Position numbers and translations under genes: made by a program. From an uncultured Granulosicoccaceae bacterium (GTDB taxonomy: Bacteria; Pseudomonadota; Gammaproteobacteria; Granulosicoccales; Granulosicoccaceae): a stretch of 64,000 nt of DNA. The stretch is from contig CALLLW010000008.1 of the NCBI GenBank assembly GCA_938007995.1, positions 124,001-188,000 of the forward strand, given 5' to 3'. Of the stretch, positions 1-10,774 are shown piece by piece. Position 1 is the stretch's first letter. Each line of letters opens with the position of its first letter. The notes below the pieces were generated by a model that saw only the letters and a program-made list of their open reading frames with translations, made no database searches and was not told where the DNA came from.

Positions 1-131
1 CCGTTTCTTTAGAACAAAGCACCGGGGTACAGATGTGCACCCCGGACTCGACCTTACAGAAGTAATGTCAATGGATGATCATTGTGTTAACTATTTAACA
101 GAATTTTTACTTTGAAAGACTGGCTGGACGC

Positions 132-1712
132 TTAGTGCCGAAAATGACGCACCCCGGTAAAGACCATCGCAATACCATGCTCGTCAGCCGCATCTATTGC
201 CTCTTGATCACGCATAGAACCACCGGGCTGTATAATTGCAGACACTCCGTATTCAGCTGCCTGATCAACCGTATCTCTGAACGGAAAAAAAGCATCTGAT
301 GCCATCACTGTTGAAGCGAGATTGAGTTTGGCATCAGTTGCTTTAATGGCGGCAATTTTTGCCGAATAAACCCGACTCATCTGACCCGCGCCAATACCTA
401 TGCTTGCACCGCCCTTGCAGAAAACAATAGCATTGGATTTAACAAACTTGACTAGCTTCCATGCAAACAGAAGATCCTGAATCTGCGCTTCATCAGGCGT
501 AACAGTAGTCACTAACTGTAAATCTGCAGCGCTGATGACTTTGGAGTCAACCTGCTGAGCCAGCAGCCCACCTTCTACTGACTGATAAACAGCTTGTGCG
601 TTATTTTTTGCCTGTGGAGGTGTCGCGGTACGCAAAGCTCGAACGTTAGGCTTCTCGGCAAGTATTGCCAATGCATCTGCATGATAGGACGGCGCGAGCA
701 ACACCTCGATAAACTGCCGGTCAATCATTGACCTGGCGGTATCTGCATCAAGCTCACGATTGAACGCAATAATGCCACCAAAAGCAGATACCGGATCCGT
801 GATATAGGCTTTTTCATAAGCCTCAAGTATGTTGTTGGCTAGCGCAACTCCACAAGGGTTAGCATGCTTAACAATCACACAAGCAGGTTCCTCGAACTGC
901 AACACACATTCAAGTGCGGCATCAGAGTCTGCAATATTGTTAAAAGATAACTCTTTTCCCTGCAGCTTTTCTGTGTTGGCAATGCCGGCTCCATTGCCAT
1001 GCTGCTGTCGATAGAACGCGGCGGCCTGATGCGGATTTTCACCGTAACGCAGGTCCTGTATTTTTTCATAATCAAGCTGCAGTCGATCAGCAAAAACAGA
1101 TTTTGAGTCAGGCGCACCGGATTCCGGCAACTGGCCACCCAGATAGTTTGAGACCGCTGTGTCATAGGCGGCGGTATGGGTGAATGCCTTACACGCAAGC
1201 TCGAATCGCAACTGATCGGATACTTCGCCTTCATTGATCACAGCAGCGGCAACTTGCTCATAGTCAGCAGGATCAGTGACTACTGCAACGTCTGCATGAT
1301 TCTTTGCAGCAGAGCGAATCATCGCAGGCCCGCCGATATCAATATTTTCGATGGCATCCGTCAGGGTGCAGTCAGGCCTGGCAATGGTTTCAATAAACGG
1401 GTATAGATTTACTACTACCAAATCTATACCGGTGATGTCGTGCTCTTGCATTACTGCACTGTCCTGAGCACGCCGACCAAGAATGGCACCATGAATCTTT
1501 GGATGCAGGGTCTTTACTCTGCCATCCATCATCTCGGGAAAACCGGTAACCTCGGATACCTCGGTAACATCGATACCTTGGTGTGCAATAGCAGCGGCAG
1601 TGCCCCCGGTAGACAGCAACGTCACACCTGCCTCACTCAACTTACGGGCAAGCTCTACGATACCGGTTTTATCTGAAACACTCAGTAATGCACGGGAAAT
1701 TTTTTGAGTCAT
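132..1712 (-). CDS. purH: Bifunctional AICAR transformylase / IMP cyclohydrolase
   Basis: Catalyses the last two steps of de novo IMP synthesis in the cytoplasm: formylation of AICAR with 10-formyl-THF, then ring closure. The 526-residue length is the normal family length. The N-terminal MGS-like cyclohydrolase domain shows the STGGT and [14 protein letters not shown] motifs, and the transformylase domain carries KHANPCG, which holds the catalytic Lys-His pair. The ATG start is preceded directly by the [17 protein letters not shown] type N-terminus seen in the family. It is followed on the same strand by the window edge, where purD often lies in related genomes, but that gene is not visible here. 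Confidence 0.97.
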   Translation of the reverse strand: MTQKISRALLSVSDKTGIVELARKLSEAGVTLLSTGGTAAAIAHQGIDVTEVSEVTGFPEMMDGRVKTLHPKIHGAILGRRAQDSAVMQEHDITGIDLVVVNLYPFIETIARPDCTLTDAIENIDIGGPAMIRSAAKNHADVAVVTDPADYEQVAAAVINEGEVSDQLRFELACKAFTHTAAYDTAVSNYLGGQLPESGAPDSKSVFADRLQLDYEKIQDLRYGENPHQAAAFYRQQHGNGAGIANTEKLQGKELSFNNIADSDAALECVLQFEEPACVIVKHANPCGVALANNILEAYEKAYITDPVSAFGGIIAFNRELDADTARSMIDRQFIEVLLAPSYHADALAILAEKPNVRALRTATPPQAKNNAQAVYQSVEGGLLAQQVDSKVISAADLQLVTTVTPDEAQIQDLLFAWKLVKFVKSNAIVFCKGGASIGIGAGQMSRVYSAKIAAIKATDAKLNLASTVMASDAFFPFRDTVDQAAEYGVSAIIQPGGSMRDQEAIDAADEHGIAMVFTGVRHFRH

Positions 1713-1809
1713 AAGGTATGGAAACTACAAAGTTAATTGAAACGCAGCTAAGACCGTAAAAACATCTCCAGACGTTTTACACATCAGTGACGCGATTCAC
1801 GGGCAGCGT

Positions 1810-2043
1810 CTAAGCCAGATTATATTGCGCGAGTTTTTTCCTGAGCGTGCCGCGATTAATACCCAGATAGGCGGCAGCCTTGCTCTGATTGCCGTCACAG
1901 TAATCAAGCACCACTCTGAAAAGCGCTTCTTCGACTTGTCCGATAACAAGATCATGAAGCTCCGAGGGCTTCTGGCCATTAAGAATTTCAAAATACTGAT
2001 GCAGTTCTTTTTCAACCTGTCGCTGAAGCGGAGAAGTATTCAT
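1810..2043 (-). CDS. fis: Fis family nucleoid-associated DNA-binding protein (short form)
   Basis: Fis is a small homodimeric nucleoid protein that bends DNA and modulates rRNA, recombination and growth-phase genes. The C-terminal helix-turn-helix (NQSKAAAYLGINRGTLRKKL) is intact. At 77 residues it is shorter than the enterobacterial 98-residue protein and lacks most of the flexible N-terminal beta-hairpin arm that in E. coli contacts the Hin and Gin recombinases; short forms are known outside the enterics. Its ATG overlaps the dusB stop by four bases (ATGA), so it is co-translated with dusB, the classic dusB-fis arrangement. Confidence 0.93.
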   Translation of the reverse strand: MNTSPLQRQVEKELHQYFEILNGQKPSELHDLVIGQVEEALFRVVLDYCDGNQSKAAAYLGINRGTLRKKLAQYNLA

Positions 2044-3035
2044 GCGACTGCAACATCCTGTTGATTTTCTACTTGTGATTCTCGAAAGAACGCATCGACC
2101 TGCTCGAGTTGTTCATCTGTGGACTCAAGCTTGTAAACATTGCTGCGAAATTCTGCTGCATGCTTTTTGCCTTTGCAGTACCAGGCAATATGTTTACGGG
2201 CAATTCGAACACCGCTGTACTCACCATAGAGCTCATACAGGTTCTGCAGATGCCATTTCAACACATCAGCCTTTTCGGCAGCTGTTGGTGGCGGGATTTT
2301 TTTTCCGGTTTGCAGATAGTGTTTGATCTGCTGAAATATCCAAGGATTTCCCTGCGCCGCACGCCCTATCATCAAACCGGCAGCACCGGTTAAATCGAGT
2401 ACCTTGCAAGCTTGCTCCGGCGTATTGATATCACCATTGGCTAAAACCGGAATATCTACCGTGTCTACAATACTGGCGATGGTTTGATACTCCGCCTCGC
2501 CAAGGAATTTATCTGCACGGGTTCTGCCATGCACCGATAACATTGCAACACCGCATTGCTCTGCGATTTTTGCTATCGCCACGCCGTTTCTACAATCAGG
2601 TGCAGGGCCAGTTCTTATCTTGAGTGTGACCGGCAACTCAACGGACGCAACGACTGCGGTAAGAATTTCAGCAACCAGCGCTTCATCAGACAACAGGGCT
2701 GAGCCTGCCAGTTTGTTGCAGACTTTCTTGGCCGGGCAGCCCATATTGATATCAATAATATCTGCACCAAGCGATTCGTTAATCTGCGCAGCCTGAACCA
2801 TCATCTGCGCATCACCGCCGGCTATCTGAATAATTTTTGGCGAGACTTCGCCTTCGTGATTCATGCGGGTTTGCGATTTACGTGATGCAAACAGCGCGGT
2901 GTTCGAGGTGACCATTTCCGATACAGCGAAATCAGCACCAAGACTTTTGCAAAGAACTCTGAATGGTCGATCAGTTACACCTGCCATTGGGGCAAGCACA
3001 ACCGGACTGTCAAATTCAAAGCGGCCAACATGCAT
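2040..3035 (-). CDS. dusB: tRNA-dihydrouridine synthase B
   Basis: FMN-dependent enzyme that reduces uridines in the D-loop of tRNA. The protein (331 residues) has the N-terminal APMAGVTDRPFR motif, the catalytic-loop MGCPAKKVCNKLAGSALL with its conserved cysteine, the phosphate-binding VHGRTR and the ANGDI FMN site. It sits directly upstream of fis and overlaps it by four bases, the usual gammaproteobacterial operon in which dusB precedes fis. The ATG start fits the family N-terminus. Confidence 0.95.
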   Translation of the reverse strand: MHVGRFEFDSPVVLAPMAGVTDRPFRVLCKSLGADFAVSEMVTSNTALFASRKSQTRMNHEGEVSPKIIQIAGGDAQMMVQAAQINESLGADIIDINMGCPAKKVCNKLAGSALLSDEALVAEILTAVVASVELPVTLKIRTGPAPDCRNGVAIAKIAEQCGVAMLSVHGRTRADKFLGEAEYQTIASIVDTVDIPVLANGDINTPEQACKVLDLTGAAGLMIGRAAQGNPWIFQQIKHYLQTGKKIPPPTAAEKADVLKWHLQNLYELYGEYSGVRIARKHIAWYCKGKKHAAEFRSNVYKLESTDEQLEQVDAFFRESQVENQQDVAVA

Positions 3036-3118
3036 AGTATAAGCACCCTTAGGGGGCGCACAATTCTACAGAAGTTGCCTGGGACTGTTAATAGCTGATT
3101 CGTGTTTACGCTAAATAA

Positions 3119-4831
3119 TTATCGGTAAGTTAGATCAACTTCCGAAGCGGACAAACCGGTATCGACAACTTCAATCATTATTCTGGTGGGCTCATCCGGC
3201 ATCAGATAACCCGCTTCGCTACTGCCGTCGACCACCTCATAATCTGCACTGCTGAAATCGCGCCTTGCGACAGATTGATTTTCAGCGTTTAGCAATTGCA
3301 CCTCAAGAGTCGGTAGAGGCTGCTTAAAGACAGAGTTATTGACCACATCAACACTGATGACCAGCGCATTTTCAAGGTTCGGATGCGAGTAGAGCTGCTG
3401 GCGCATCGTCTGCAACTGATCCACATCTTTCCTCGGCTGTGCCGGCACGCAGCCAGTCACCTGACAGAACGCCGTGATAAAAGGTTCTGGCAAATTCATA
3501 TTAGCTATCACCCCGCGTGCAGCGAACAACAACAGACCAATCGCCAGTGTCAAACCGGCCAACCAGAACACGGTTCCGGCACTGGACCTTCGGTGCACCA
3601 CGGGTGACGCGTCTTGCTCCAGCACTGGCTCCGGCATTGATGCATCTTCCATCGCTGCGACTTCTATCGCCGGTCTGTAGCGCTGATAGCGACGCATCTC
3701 CTGAGCCGAGGACTCACTAACCTTTGTAGGCTCAGGCCTGAATTGCTTTTGTTCAGCGTACTCAGGTCTATCGTGTTGTCGGGGACTGGCTGTACTCAGT
3801 TTTTCCGCTTCACGCATATGGTCAAACTCACTATTGTGCAGATTATCCAGGTGAGCGCTATCCTGTGCGACCTGTGGCTGTGCAGGCTGCTCATCATAAG
3901 AACCATTGGCGCTGGTATGTGCAGCATGTAATAACGATTTGCTGTCGCGCTTATGCTGATAGCTGTCTTGCAGGTCACGGCCTGCGTTACGTATGACATC
4001 AGATCGACTTACCGATGCTTGCCGGTTGCGCGGCGCAGATGACTCAGCCTCGCTAAGCTTACGCTGAGAAACTTGCCTGGCCCGCTCGATCTCTGCTCTG
4101 GCAAGCTCCTCCGGATGTGCACTGCCATCAAGCGGAATATCATCACCATCAAGCGATTCAAAGCTGCGATCCGGCTCGAGCTGCAATGCCCGCTGCTCAC
4201 GCTCTCGCAAATGTCGGCGATGGTCCTCCGAACTACTGGCTGTGTCATCGTTGAGGTAATCAACGGCACTACTGTCGGAACCATAGATTGATTCGCCCGA
4301 TGATTCGCCTGAGTTCAGCCCTTGCTGCAATGGTGTTTCTGTGGAGACAGTACGCTCGAACTCAAAGTCCGACGGATAGTGGTCTTTACTATATGCAACA
4401 GGATCGCGTGCTTCCGCATCTGCATCACCGGCAGACCGACCTGAAGACTGATACGGAGGTGTGGTCAATGCATCACTGTCAAAACCACCATCTGGTTGAG
4501 CTACAGCGGCAATATCAGCGCCTGCGTGGCTGACACCACTACCTGTACTGGTTACACCGTTACTGGTGTAAAGATGCTCTACTGCGACGGTATCAGCTGT
4601 CTCGAGATAATCCAGATCAACCACTGGCTGAGCTTTTTTTATCAGCCTGTCTTTGTTGACGGGTTTAAGCGCTTGATCGGCACTACGGGAATCTTCAGCG
4701 GCATTGTAGAGGTTTGCCCTTGCATCAAACAAAGACATGCATTCTCCACAACGTACCTGCGGGTCGTTTGAGTAGACCAGCTCAGCACTCACTTCAAAGG
4801 TAGATCCGCAATGATCGCAGCGCGTAATCAT
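3119..4831 (-). CDS. Zinc-ribbon and DUF3426 domain membrane protein
   Basis: The protein has 570 residues. The N-terminus is an MJ0042-type zinc ribbon with two CxxC pairs (C5/C8 and C28/C31). A long hydrophilic stretch of roughly 380 residues, rich in Ser, Asp, Glu, Gln and Arg and probably disordered, leads to one transmembrane helix near residues 425-445 and a C-terminal DUF3426 domain. Homologues are found between dusB/fis and prmA in many gammaproteobacteria, often noticeably shorter; the function is unknown. The architecture suggests a cytoplasmic metal-binding head and a periplasmic C-terminal domain. The unusually long linker is the odd feature. Confidence 0.85.
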   Translation of the reverse strand: MITRCDHCGSTFEVSAELVYSNDPQVRCGECMSLFDARANLYNAAEDSRSADQALKPVNKDRLIKKAQPVVDLDYLETADTVAVEHLYTSNGVTSTGSGVSHAGADIAAVAQPDGGFDSDALTTPPYQSSGRSAGDADAEARDPVAYSKDHYPSDFEFERTVSTETPLQQGLNSGESSGESIYGSDSSAVDYLNDDTASSSEDHRRHLREREQRALQLEPDRSFESLDGDDIPLDGSAHPEELARAEIERARQVSQRKLSEAESSAPRNRQASVSRSDVIRNAGRDLQDSYQHKRDSKSLLHAAHTSANGSYDEQPAQPQVAQDSAHLDNLHNSEFDHMREAEKLSTASPRQHDRPEYAEQKQFRPEPTKVSESSAQEMRRYQRYRPAIEVAAMEDASMPEPVLEQDASPVVHRRSSAGTVFWLAGLTLAIGLLLFAARGVIANMNLPEPFITAFCQVTGCVPAQPRKDVDQLQTMRQQLYSHPNLENALVISVDVVNNSVFKQPLPTLEVQLLNAENQSVARRDFSSADYEVVDGSSEAGYLMPDEPTRIMIEVVDTGLSASEVDLTYR

Positions 4832-4878
4832 GAGTATGACCTATAATCTGTATGTAGGTAAGTCCATCCCGCCCACAC

Positions 4879-5778
4879 TCATGCTGGCACGATGTTTTGT
4901 TTAACCGCAGTGTACATTGCCCACTGCTCGCGGATCTCGGTTTCACTATGACGAAACTGTGAAGCGTAAGCTGCAGCCAATGTCTCTGCCTGCTCCGACA
5001 GCACCCCGGACAAACCTATTTCACCTTCCGGTTTTAATAACTGACTGAAGCGCGGTTGTAACTCCAGTAGTGGTGCGAGCAGTATATTCGCAACGATAAT
5101 ATCAACGCCTGCAGTTAACTCTTTATCGCTATGACAAATGATTAAGGTTTCTGCAACGTTGTTTCGTGAGGCATTGTCGATGGTCGCTTGCAAGGCCTGC
5201 GCATCAATGTCGTAGGTGTAAACTTGCTCTGCCCCCAGCATCGCTGCAGCAACGGCAAGGATACCGGAGCCACATCCGTAATCGATAATGGTTTTACCCT
5301 GCAGATCGAGCCGCGCCAGCCATTGCAGGCAGAGATGTGTGGTTGGATGCGTACCCGAACCAAAAGCCAAACCCGGATCCAGCGCGATGTTCACTGCTGC
5401 AGGATCAGGCGCTTCACAAAAGCTCGGCACAACCCACAGTTTGCTACCGACCAGTACCGGCTTGAAGTCTTCCATCCAGGCGCGTTCCCAATCGGCATCC
5501 TGTAACAACCCGGCAGTAATTTCTGCGTCAGTGAACCCTGCGATCTGCGACTGCAGCAGGTGCTTTGCGATATCAGCGTCAGAGGAAGGTGCATAGATGC
5601 CGGTAATAATCACATCCGGCCAAAGTGGCGCTGTACCAGGTGCAGGTTCGTGGATGGGTGTGTCAGTCGCGTCCTGAAAAGTGCAGGACAATGCACCGCT
5701 CTTGAGCATCGCCGACTCGACCGCTTCGGCCTTATCCCGAGGCACAGCAACTTTCAATAACAGGTAGGGCTCATTCAT
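4879..5778 (-). CDS. prmA: Ribosomal protein L11 methyltransferase
   Basis: SAM-dependent enzyme that trimethylates several residues of ribosomal protein L11. Length 299 residues is typical. The N-terminal substrate-recognition domain is followed by the class I methyltransferase core: GLAFGSGTHPTT, motif I (IDYGCGSGILAVAA) and the VANILLAPL motif. It lies between the DUF3426 gene and accC on the same strand, a common gammaproteobacterial order. Confidence 0.95.
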   Translation of the reverse strand: MNEPYLLLKVAVPRDKAEAVESAMLKSGALSCTFQDATDTPIHEPAPGTAPLWPDVIITGIYAPSSDADIAKHLLQSQIAGFTDAEITAGLLQDADWERAWMEDFKPVLVGSKLWVVPSFCEAPDPAAVNIALDPGLAFGSGTHPTTHLCLQWLARLDLQGKTIIDYGCGSGILAVAAAMLGAEQVYTYDIDAQALQATIDNASRNNVAETLIICHSDKELTAGVDIIVANILLAPLLELQPRFSQLLKPEGEIGLSGVLSEQAETLAAAYASQFRHSETEIREQWAMYTAVKQNIVPA

Positions 5779-5902
5779 GGAGTGAACTGACCGCTCTGTT
5801 AAACTGCAAGGTAAGCACTGCCTGAAGGCATAACCTGTAACTGCAATGCAGGCAACGTGGCTCCGCTTACCGGATTAGCATTATCTGCATACAAGCAAGA
5901 AA

Positions 5903-7243
5903 TCAGGATAGCCCGAGCTTCTTTTCAAGATAGTGAATATCCGTGCCACCTTTGGCAAAATTTTCATCATCCATAATCGACGCCAGTAACGGAATGTTAG
6001 TACTAATCCCGCCAATAAACACTTCACTTAGTGCGCCACGCATACGAGCCGCCGCCGACTCGCGGGTATTACCGTGCGCAATCAGCTTGCCAATCATTGA
6101 ATCGTAGTTTGGTGGTACACGATAGTTGTTATAGATGTGGGTATCAACTCGCACACCCAGACCACCCGGCGGATGAAACTGCTCTATCAACCCGGGGCTT
6201 GGCATAAAGTTATCGGGATTCTCTGCATTTATTCTGCACTCAAACGCATGGCCGTTAATCTTTACGTTGTCTTGCGTGTAAGACAACTGATTGCCCATGG
6301 CAATTCTTAATTGCTCTTTAACAATGTCAATACCGGTAATCATTTCAGTAACAGGATGCTCCACCTGAACGCGGGTATTCATTTCAATGAAATAGAACTC
6401 GCCATTCTCATAGAGAAACTCGAAGGTACCAGCACCGCGATAACCCAGCCGCTTACAGGCATTGACGCACTTCTCTCCCATGCTTGCCCGCTGCTCTGGT
6501 GTGATGCCAGGGGCAGGTGCTTCTTCGACCACTTTCTGATGGCGCCTTTGCATGGAGCAATCACGTTCACCCAGATGTATAGCGTTACCGTGTGTATCCG
6601 AGAGCACCTGAAATTCAACGTGACGGGGCGTTTGTAGAAACTTCTCCATGTACACCACATCGTTATTAAAGGCGGCACCGGCTTCTGCCTGAGTCAGTGC
6701 AATCGATTCAATCAACTCATCATCACTGTGCACGACACGCATACCGCGACCGCCACCACCGCCGGCAGCTTTAATGATAATCGGATAGCCGATTTCATTG
6801 GCCAGTCGCAGGTTGGTTTTATCATCATCACCCAGTGGACCATCCGAACCCGGTACACAAGGGACACCGGCAGCCCGCATCTCTTTAATCGCGCTGACCT
6901 TATCGCCCATGAGACGAATCACATCAGGCGATGGACCTATAAACGTAAATCCACTCGACTCGACCCGCTCTGCAAAATCTGCATTCTCAGATAAAAAACC
7001 ATAGCCCGGATGAATACCATCAGCATCGGTGATTTCAGCAGCACTTATCAGTGCGGGAATGTTGAGATAACTTTCCGTTGAGGGTGGCGGGCCGATACAG
7101 ACGGCCTCATCGGCGAGGCGAACATGTTTCAGTTCCCGATCAGCTGTTGAGTAGACGGCAACTGTGCCTATGCCCATATCCCGACAACAGCGCATGATCC
7201 GCAGTGCTATCTCACCACGGTTGGCAATCAGAACCTTTTTCAT
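5903..7243 (-). CDS. accC: Acetyl-CoA carboxylase, biotin carboxylase subunit
   Basis: ATP-dependent carboxylation of the biotin on AccB, the first committed step of fatty acid synthesis. The 446 residues carry the N-terminal [14 protein letters not shown] motif, the Gly-rich ATP-grasp loop ([12 protein letters not shown]), the [14 protein letters not shown] active-site segment and the C-terminal carboxylase domain. The ATG overlaps the accB stop by four bases (ATGA), so the two subunits are translationally coupled. Confidence 0.97.
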   Translation of the reverse strand: MKKVLIANRGEIALRIMRCCRDMGIGTVAVYSTADRELKHVRLADEAVCIGPPPSTESYLNIPALISAAEITDADGIHPGYGFLSENADFAERVESSGFTFIGPSPDVIRLMGDKVSAIKEMRAAGVPCVPGSDGPLGDDDKTNLRLANEIGYPIIIKAAGGGGGRGMRVVHSDDELIESIALTQAEAGAAFNNDVVYMEKFLQTPRHVEFQVLSDTHGNAIHLGERDCSMQRRHQKVVEEAPAPGITPEQRASMGEKCVNACKRLGYRGAGTFEFLYENGEFYFIEMNTRVQVEHPVTEMITGIDIVKEQLRIAMGNQLSYTQDNVKINGHAFECRINAENPDNFMPSPGLIEQFHPPGGLGVRVDTHIYNNYRVPPNYDSMIGKLIAHGNTRESAAARMRGALSEVFIGGISTNIPLLASIMDDENFAKGGTDIHYLEKKLGLS

Positions 7244-7701
7244 GCTTCTAGAATCATCAGCGGCTGGCCGAACTCTACCGGCTGGCCATCTTCAACCAAC
7301 ACTTTTTGCACAACGCCGCTGACTTCGGCCTCAATCTGGTTGAGTATTTTCATTGCCTCGACAATACAGATCGTGTCACCCGGCTTGATTGACTGGCCCG
7401 GCTTTACAAAAGCTGCGGCTCCGGGAGACGGCGACGCATAGAAAGTCCCGACCATCGGTGAGTTGATAACAGTGCCGTCGAACTCGGGCTCGGCATCTGC
7501 CTGACCTGATGCTGCCGCCGGCATCATTGGTGCGGCAGGTGCAGGCGCCGCAATTGGCGGCGGTGGCGCAGGAGCGGTATACGCTGCCGCACCGTGTGCA
7601 CGACTGATGCGAACGGACTCCTCGCCTTCCTTGATCTCTATCTCGGAGATCGCAGACTCTTCGAGCAACTCAATGAGCTTTTTAACTTTGCGAATGTCCA
7701 T
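7240..7701 (-). CDS. accB: Acetyl-CoA carboxylase, biotin carboxyl carrier protein
   Basis: Carries the biotin arm shuttling between AccC and the carboxyltransferase. The 153 residues comprise an N-terminal helical region ([16 protein letters not shown]), an Ala/Pro-rich linker at about residues 40-65 and the biotinyl domain with the EAMKI biotinylation site and the SPMVGTFY thumb region. It starts the accB-accC operon. The type II dehydroquinase gene aroQ, often found just upstream of accB in related genomes, is absent; the upstream 400 bp hold no recognisable gene. Confidence 0.96.
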   Translation of the reverse strand: MDIRKVKKLIELLEESAISEIEIKEGEESVRISRAHGAAAYTAPAPPPPIAAPAPAAPMMPAAASGQADAEPEFDGTVINSPMVGTFYASPSPGAAAFVKPGQSIKPGDTICIVEAMKILNQIEAEVSGVVQKVLVEDGQPVEFGQPLMILEA

Positions 7702-8101
7702 GGATTAATTATCCGCCTGTCAGGTGTGGATCAAACTGCGTTGAAATTCAATTGCTGGTTGGACAGCGCTGGCGATATCAGCGAGAATCCGTGCCTCAGC
7801 GCCAACTACTTATTTGCCTGCCGGATAACGCCGGCACCGTGCGGGTTGTTCTGTTTCATTTTGGTCGAAGAAGTTCAGCGCAGCATTCAATCCCAGCGAA
7901 GCAGCCAATACATGGACACCTACGAAATTGTGACTTTGCTGAATTTCGCGACATTAAAGCACAATAGCCTGCACGTTCGCGCGACTTTAACACAAGTGAG
8001 CAGCACAATCAGCACCTGGAATGCCTGTGTAATGTGTTTTTCGAACCGCCGCCTTACCACTTGTCCATCTGCAGGATGCACGCACTCAGGCAGTTACTAA
8101 A
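7702..8101. other. Divergent intergenic region between accB and srkA, no gene seen
   Basis: These 400 bases separate two divergent genes and must contain both promoters. The open frames crossing it on the plus strand do not resemble any protein I know and partly overlap accB antisense, so I do not call them. I see no clear sigma-70 hexamer pair, riboswitch or terminator. Confidence 0.5.
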
Positions 8102-9172
8102 ATGCCCGGGCAAAACGGTAATTCAACAGCAGATAAAAACGGCAACACCGTGGCAGACGAGGATGCAAATCCGGCGCAAGCGGCTAGCCGTAACGACAGT
8201 TTTGAGAAACTCTCTCCGGAAACCATACTCGACGCCATCGAGAACCAGTCAGACTTACGGGTAGACGGTCGGTTACTTGCGCTCAACAGTTATGAAAACC
8301 GGGTGTATCGAGTAGGCGTAGAAGACGGACAGCCGTTGATTGCAAAGTTCTACCGGCCAGAGCGGTGGACTGAAGCACAGCTTAGCGAAGAACATACCTT
8401 CGCCCGCGAACTTGCAGACAGTGAAATACCGGTAGTCACACCGATGCCGGACAACACTGGCAATACTTTACGCCAGAGTCACGGATTTCATTTTGCACTG
8501 TACCCTTTGCGCGGCGGCCGGTCACCGGAACTTGATAACCCACAGCAACTGGAAATAATCGGCCGCTTTATCGGGCGCATACACAAGATTGGTGAAACGC
8601 GTGAATTCAGCCATCGATCGGTCATCGACACACCAACGCTGGGCCACACATCTGCGAACTACCTGCTCGATAATGACCGGTTGCCAGTTGATCTTGCCCA
8701 TGCCTATGAAGCATTGATTATTGATCTGCTCGAGAAAGTGGATGATCGTATTAACAGCCTTAAGAAGACTGAAACCATCAGGCTTCACGGTGACTTCCAT
8801 CCCGGTAATATTCTATGGCGCGATGAAACTCCACACATCGTCGACCTTGATGACGCAAGGACCGGCCCTGCAGTACAGGACATCTGGTTGTTCTTATCCG
8901 GTGACAGACAATACCAGCAGGCAAGACTGGCTGACCTGCTTAAAGGCTATACACAGTTCAGGGAATTTGATCCGGTCGAACTGGGTTTAATAGAACCACT
9001 GCGTACACTCAGAATGATTCACTACGCTGCATGGCTGGATGTACGACGTGAAGAGCCGGCGTTCCAACAGGCGTTTCCATGGCTCGCCAGTCCACGCTAC
9101 TGGGATGATCATATACTTGAGCTCAAAGAACAAAGTGCGGCACTTGATGAGCCGGCATTGAAGTGGGACTAA
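8102..9172 (+). CDS. srkA: Stress response kinase A (RdoA/YihE family)
   Basis: Serine/threonine kinase of the APH/choline-kinase fold; in E. coli it protects cells from death after Cpx-type and other stress. The 356 residues show the conserved LALNSYENRVYRV start of the kinase domain, the FYRPERW motif, catalytic-loop LHGDFHPGNIL and metal-binding DLDDA. About 30 polar residues precede the usual N-terminus and no in-frame ATG lies nearer the domain, so the family's usual start cannot be recovered. Shine-Dalgarno match is weak. It is convergent with fabB. Confidence 0.92.
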   Translation: MPGQNGNSTADKNGNTVADEDANPAQAASRNDSFEKLSPETILDAIENQSDLRVDGRLLALNSYENRVYRVGVEDGQPLIAKFYRPERWTEAQLSEEHTFARELADSEIPVVTPMPDNTGNTLRQSHGFHFALYPLRGGRSPELDNPQQLEIIGRFIGRIHKIGETREFSHRSVIDTPTLGHTSANYLLDNDRLPVDLAHAYEALIIDLLEKVDDRINSLKKTETIRLHGDFHPGNILWRDETPHIVDLDDARTGPAVQDIWLFLSGDRQYQQARLADLLKGYTQFREFDPVELGLIEPLRTLRMIHYAAWLDVRREEPAFQQAFPWLASPRYWDDHILELKEQSAALDEPALKWD

Positions 9173-9219
9173 CCGCAATTTGGTAGATTAAGTTCGGGCT
9201 TGTTACGTTATAACCCACT

Positions 9220-9243
9220 CATGCTCGGCTATATATGAGCATG
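9220..9243. other. Stem-loop between convergent srkA and fabB
   Basis: CATGCTC and GAGCATG form a 7-bp stem around a 10-base A/T-rich loop, placed between two gene ends. There is no T-run on either side, so a Rho-independent terminator is not demonstrated; it may only stabilise transcript 3' ends. Confidence 0.3.
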
Positions 9244-9270
9244 ATCTTCGAGAGATAACGCAAACCTCTG

Positions 9271-10488
9271 CTACGCGCTGTAGCGCTTCATCACCAGTGA
9301 CGCATTCGTACCACCAAAGCCAAAGCTATTTGACATCACAGTGTCTATCTTTGCATCGTGGATGGTTTCACGCACGATGTCTGCATTGCCTGCATCCGGA
9401 TCAAGCGTGTTGATGTTTGCAGATGCTGTGATGAAATTACCCTGCTGCATCAACAGGCAGTAAATCGCCTCCTGCACACCTGCAGCACCAAGGGAATGAC
9501 CAGACAATGACTTGGTCGAGCTGATCTTTGGAGTCTTGCCAGCAAATGCTTCGTTAACCGCACGCAGTTCTGTGACATCACCTGCAGGTGTGCTGGTGCC
9601 ATGCGCATTGAGGTAATCAATTTCACCCTCGATACCGTGCATGGCCATCTGCATACAACGCACAGCGCCTTCACCCGAAGGAGCCACCATATCAGCGCCG
9701 TCTGAAGTTGCACCGTAACCGATAATCTCTGCATAGATATTTGCACCACGTGCCAATGCATGTTCAAGCTCTTCAACAACCAGCATACCGCCGCCACCGG
9801 CGATGACAAAACCATCCCGATCGGCATCGTAAGCGCGAGATGCTTCGGTGGGGGTATCGTTATACTTTGACGACAGCGCACCCATCGCATCAAACAGGCA
9901 GCTCATGGTCCAGTGTTCTTCTTCACCACCACCAGCAAAAACAATATCCTGTTTATTAAGTTGAATCTGCTCTGCAGCATGCCCGATACAGTGTGCACTG
10001 GTGGAACAGGCAGATGACATTGAGTAGTTAACACCTTTAATGCTGAACGGTGTTGCAAGACAGGCCGATACAGTACTGCCCATTGTTTGGGTTACTCGAT
10101 ATGGACCGACACGCCTCACGCCTTTATCACGCATTACATCCGCAGCTTCAACCTGATTAGCGGATGATGCACCACCGGAACCTGCAATGATGCCGGTACG
10201 CACATTGGAAACCATATCCGGTGCTAATCCGGCATCTTCAATGGCCTGCTGCATCGCAATGTAGGCATAGGCTGCAGAACCCCCCATAAAGCGCAGCTGC
10301 TTACGGTCAATGTGTTCTTTGAAGTCAATGTCAGGCGTGCCAGCAATATGGCTGCGCATGCCTAACTCTGCATATTCAGGCTTGCGGGAAATACCCGAGC
10401 GGCCGGACTTGAGTGCTTCACTTACCTGATGCTTGTCATTACCAAGACAGGACACTATGCCCAGTCCGGTCAATACCGCTCGTCGCAC
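9271..10488 (-). CDS. fabB: Beta-ketoacyl-ACP synthase I
   Basis: Condensing enzyme that elongates unsaturated acyl-ACP, partner of FabA. I place the start at a GTG (position 10488) because the family N-terminus ([14 protein letters not shown]) begins there, a strong AGGGGA ribosome site lies about five bases upstream, and the resulting 405 residues match E. coli FabB (406). An in-frame TTG 45 bases further upstream is possible but has no support. The active-site Cys is in [12 protein letters not shown]; the two catalytic His are in [11 protein letters not shown] and [11 protein letters not shown]. It lies 286 bases downstream of fabA on the same strand. Confidence 0.95.
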   Translation of the reverse strand: MRRAVLTGLGIVSCLGNDKHQVSEALKSGRSGISRKPEYAELGMRSHIAGTPDIDFKEHIDRKQLRFMGGSAAYAYIAMQQAIEDAGLAPDMVSNVRTGIIAGSGGASSANQVEAADVMRDKGVRRVGPYRVTQTMGSTVSACLATPFSIKGVNYSMSSACSTSAHCIGHAAEQIQLNKQDIVFAGGGEEEHWTMSCLFDAMGALSSKYNDTPTEASRAYDADRDGFVIAGGGGMLVVEELEHALARGANIYAEIIGYGATSDGADMVAPSGEGAVRCMQMAMHGIEGEIDYLNAHGTSTPAGDVTELRAVNEAFAGKTPKISSTKSLSGHSLGAAGVQEAIYCLLMQQGNFITASANINTLDPDAGNADIVRETIHDAKIDTVMSNSFGFGGTNASLVMKRYSA

Positions 10489-10774
10489 GCCATTCCCCTG
10501 TTTCAAGTGTTTATCTGATTCGCAAACGGGCAACCCGAACTCACGGGCTAACTCGCTACCTGTACTGTTGTGAATATTGTCGCTGCTATGAAAGCGAACA
10601 CCAACTACGGCCGCGCCGGGTTGATGCTGGTGCAGTATCGCCGCAGTCAGAATTCTACCAGAAGCTCCGAGCGATTCGTTTTGTCAAAACACCAGGTATC
10701 CAGCAACACAGTCGATGTCGATCAGCAGATAGCCCAAGCCGCTGCCGCTTTACCTGCCCGCTTTACCTACCTGG

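Noticed and set aside
23-46. Inverted repeat CCGGGGT...ACCCCGG past the purH end as terminator
   Set aside because: A 7-bp stem is present but no T-run follows on either strand, so termination is not supported.
7594-8100. 168-codon plus-strand frame before srkA
   Set aside because: It begins antisense inside accB, has no recognisable domain and mixed composition; the region is better read as a divergent promoter region.
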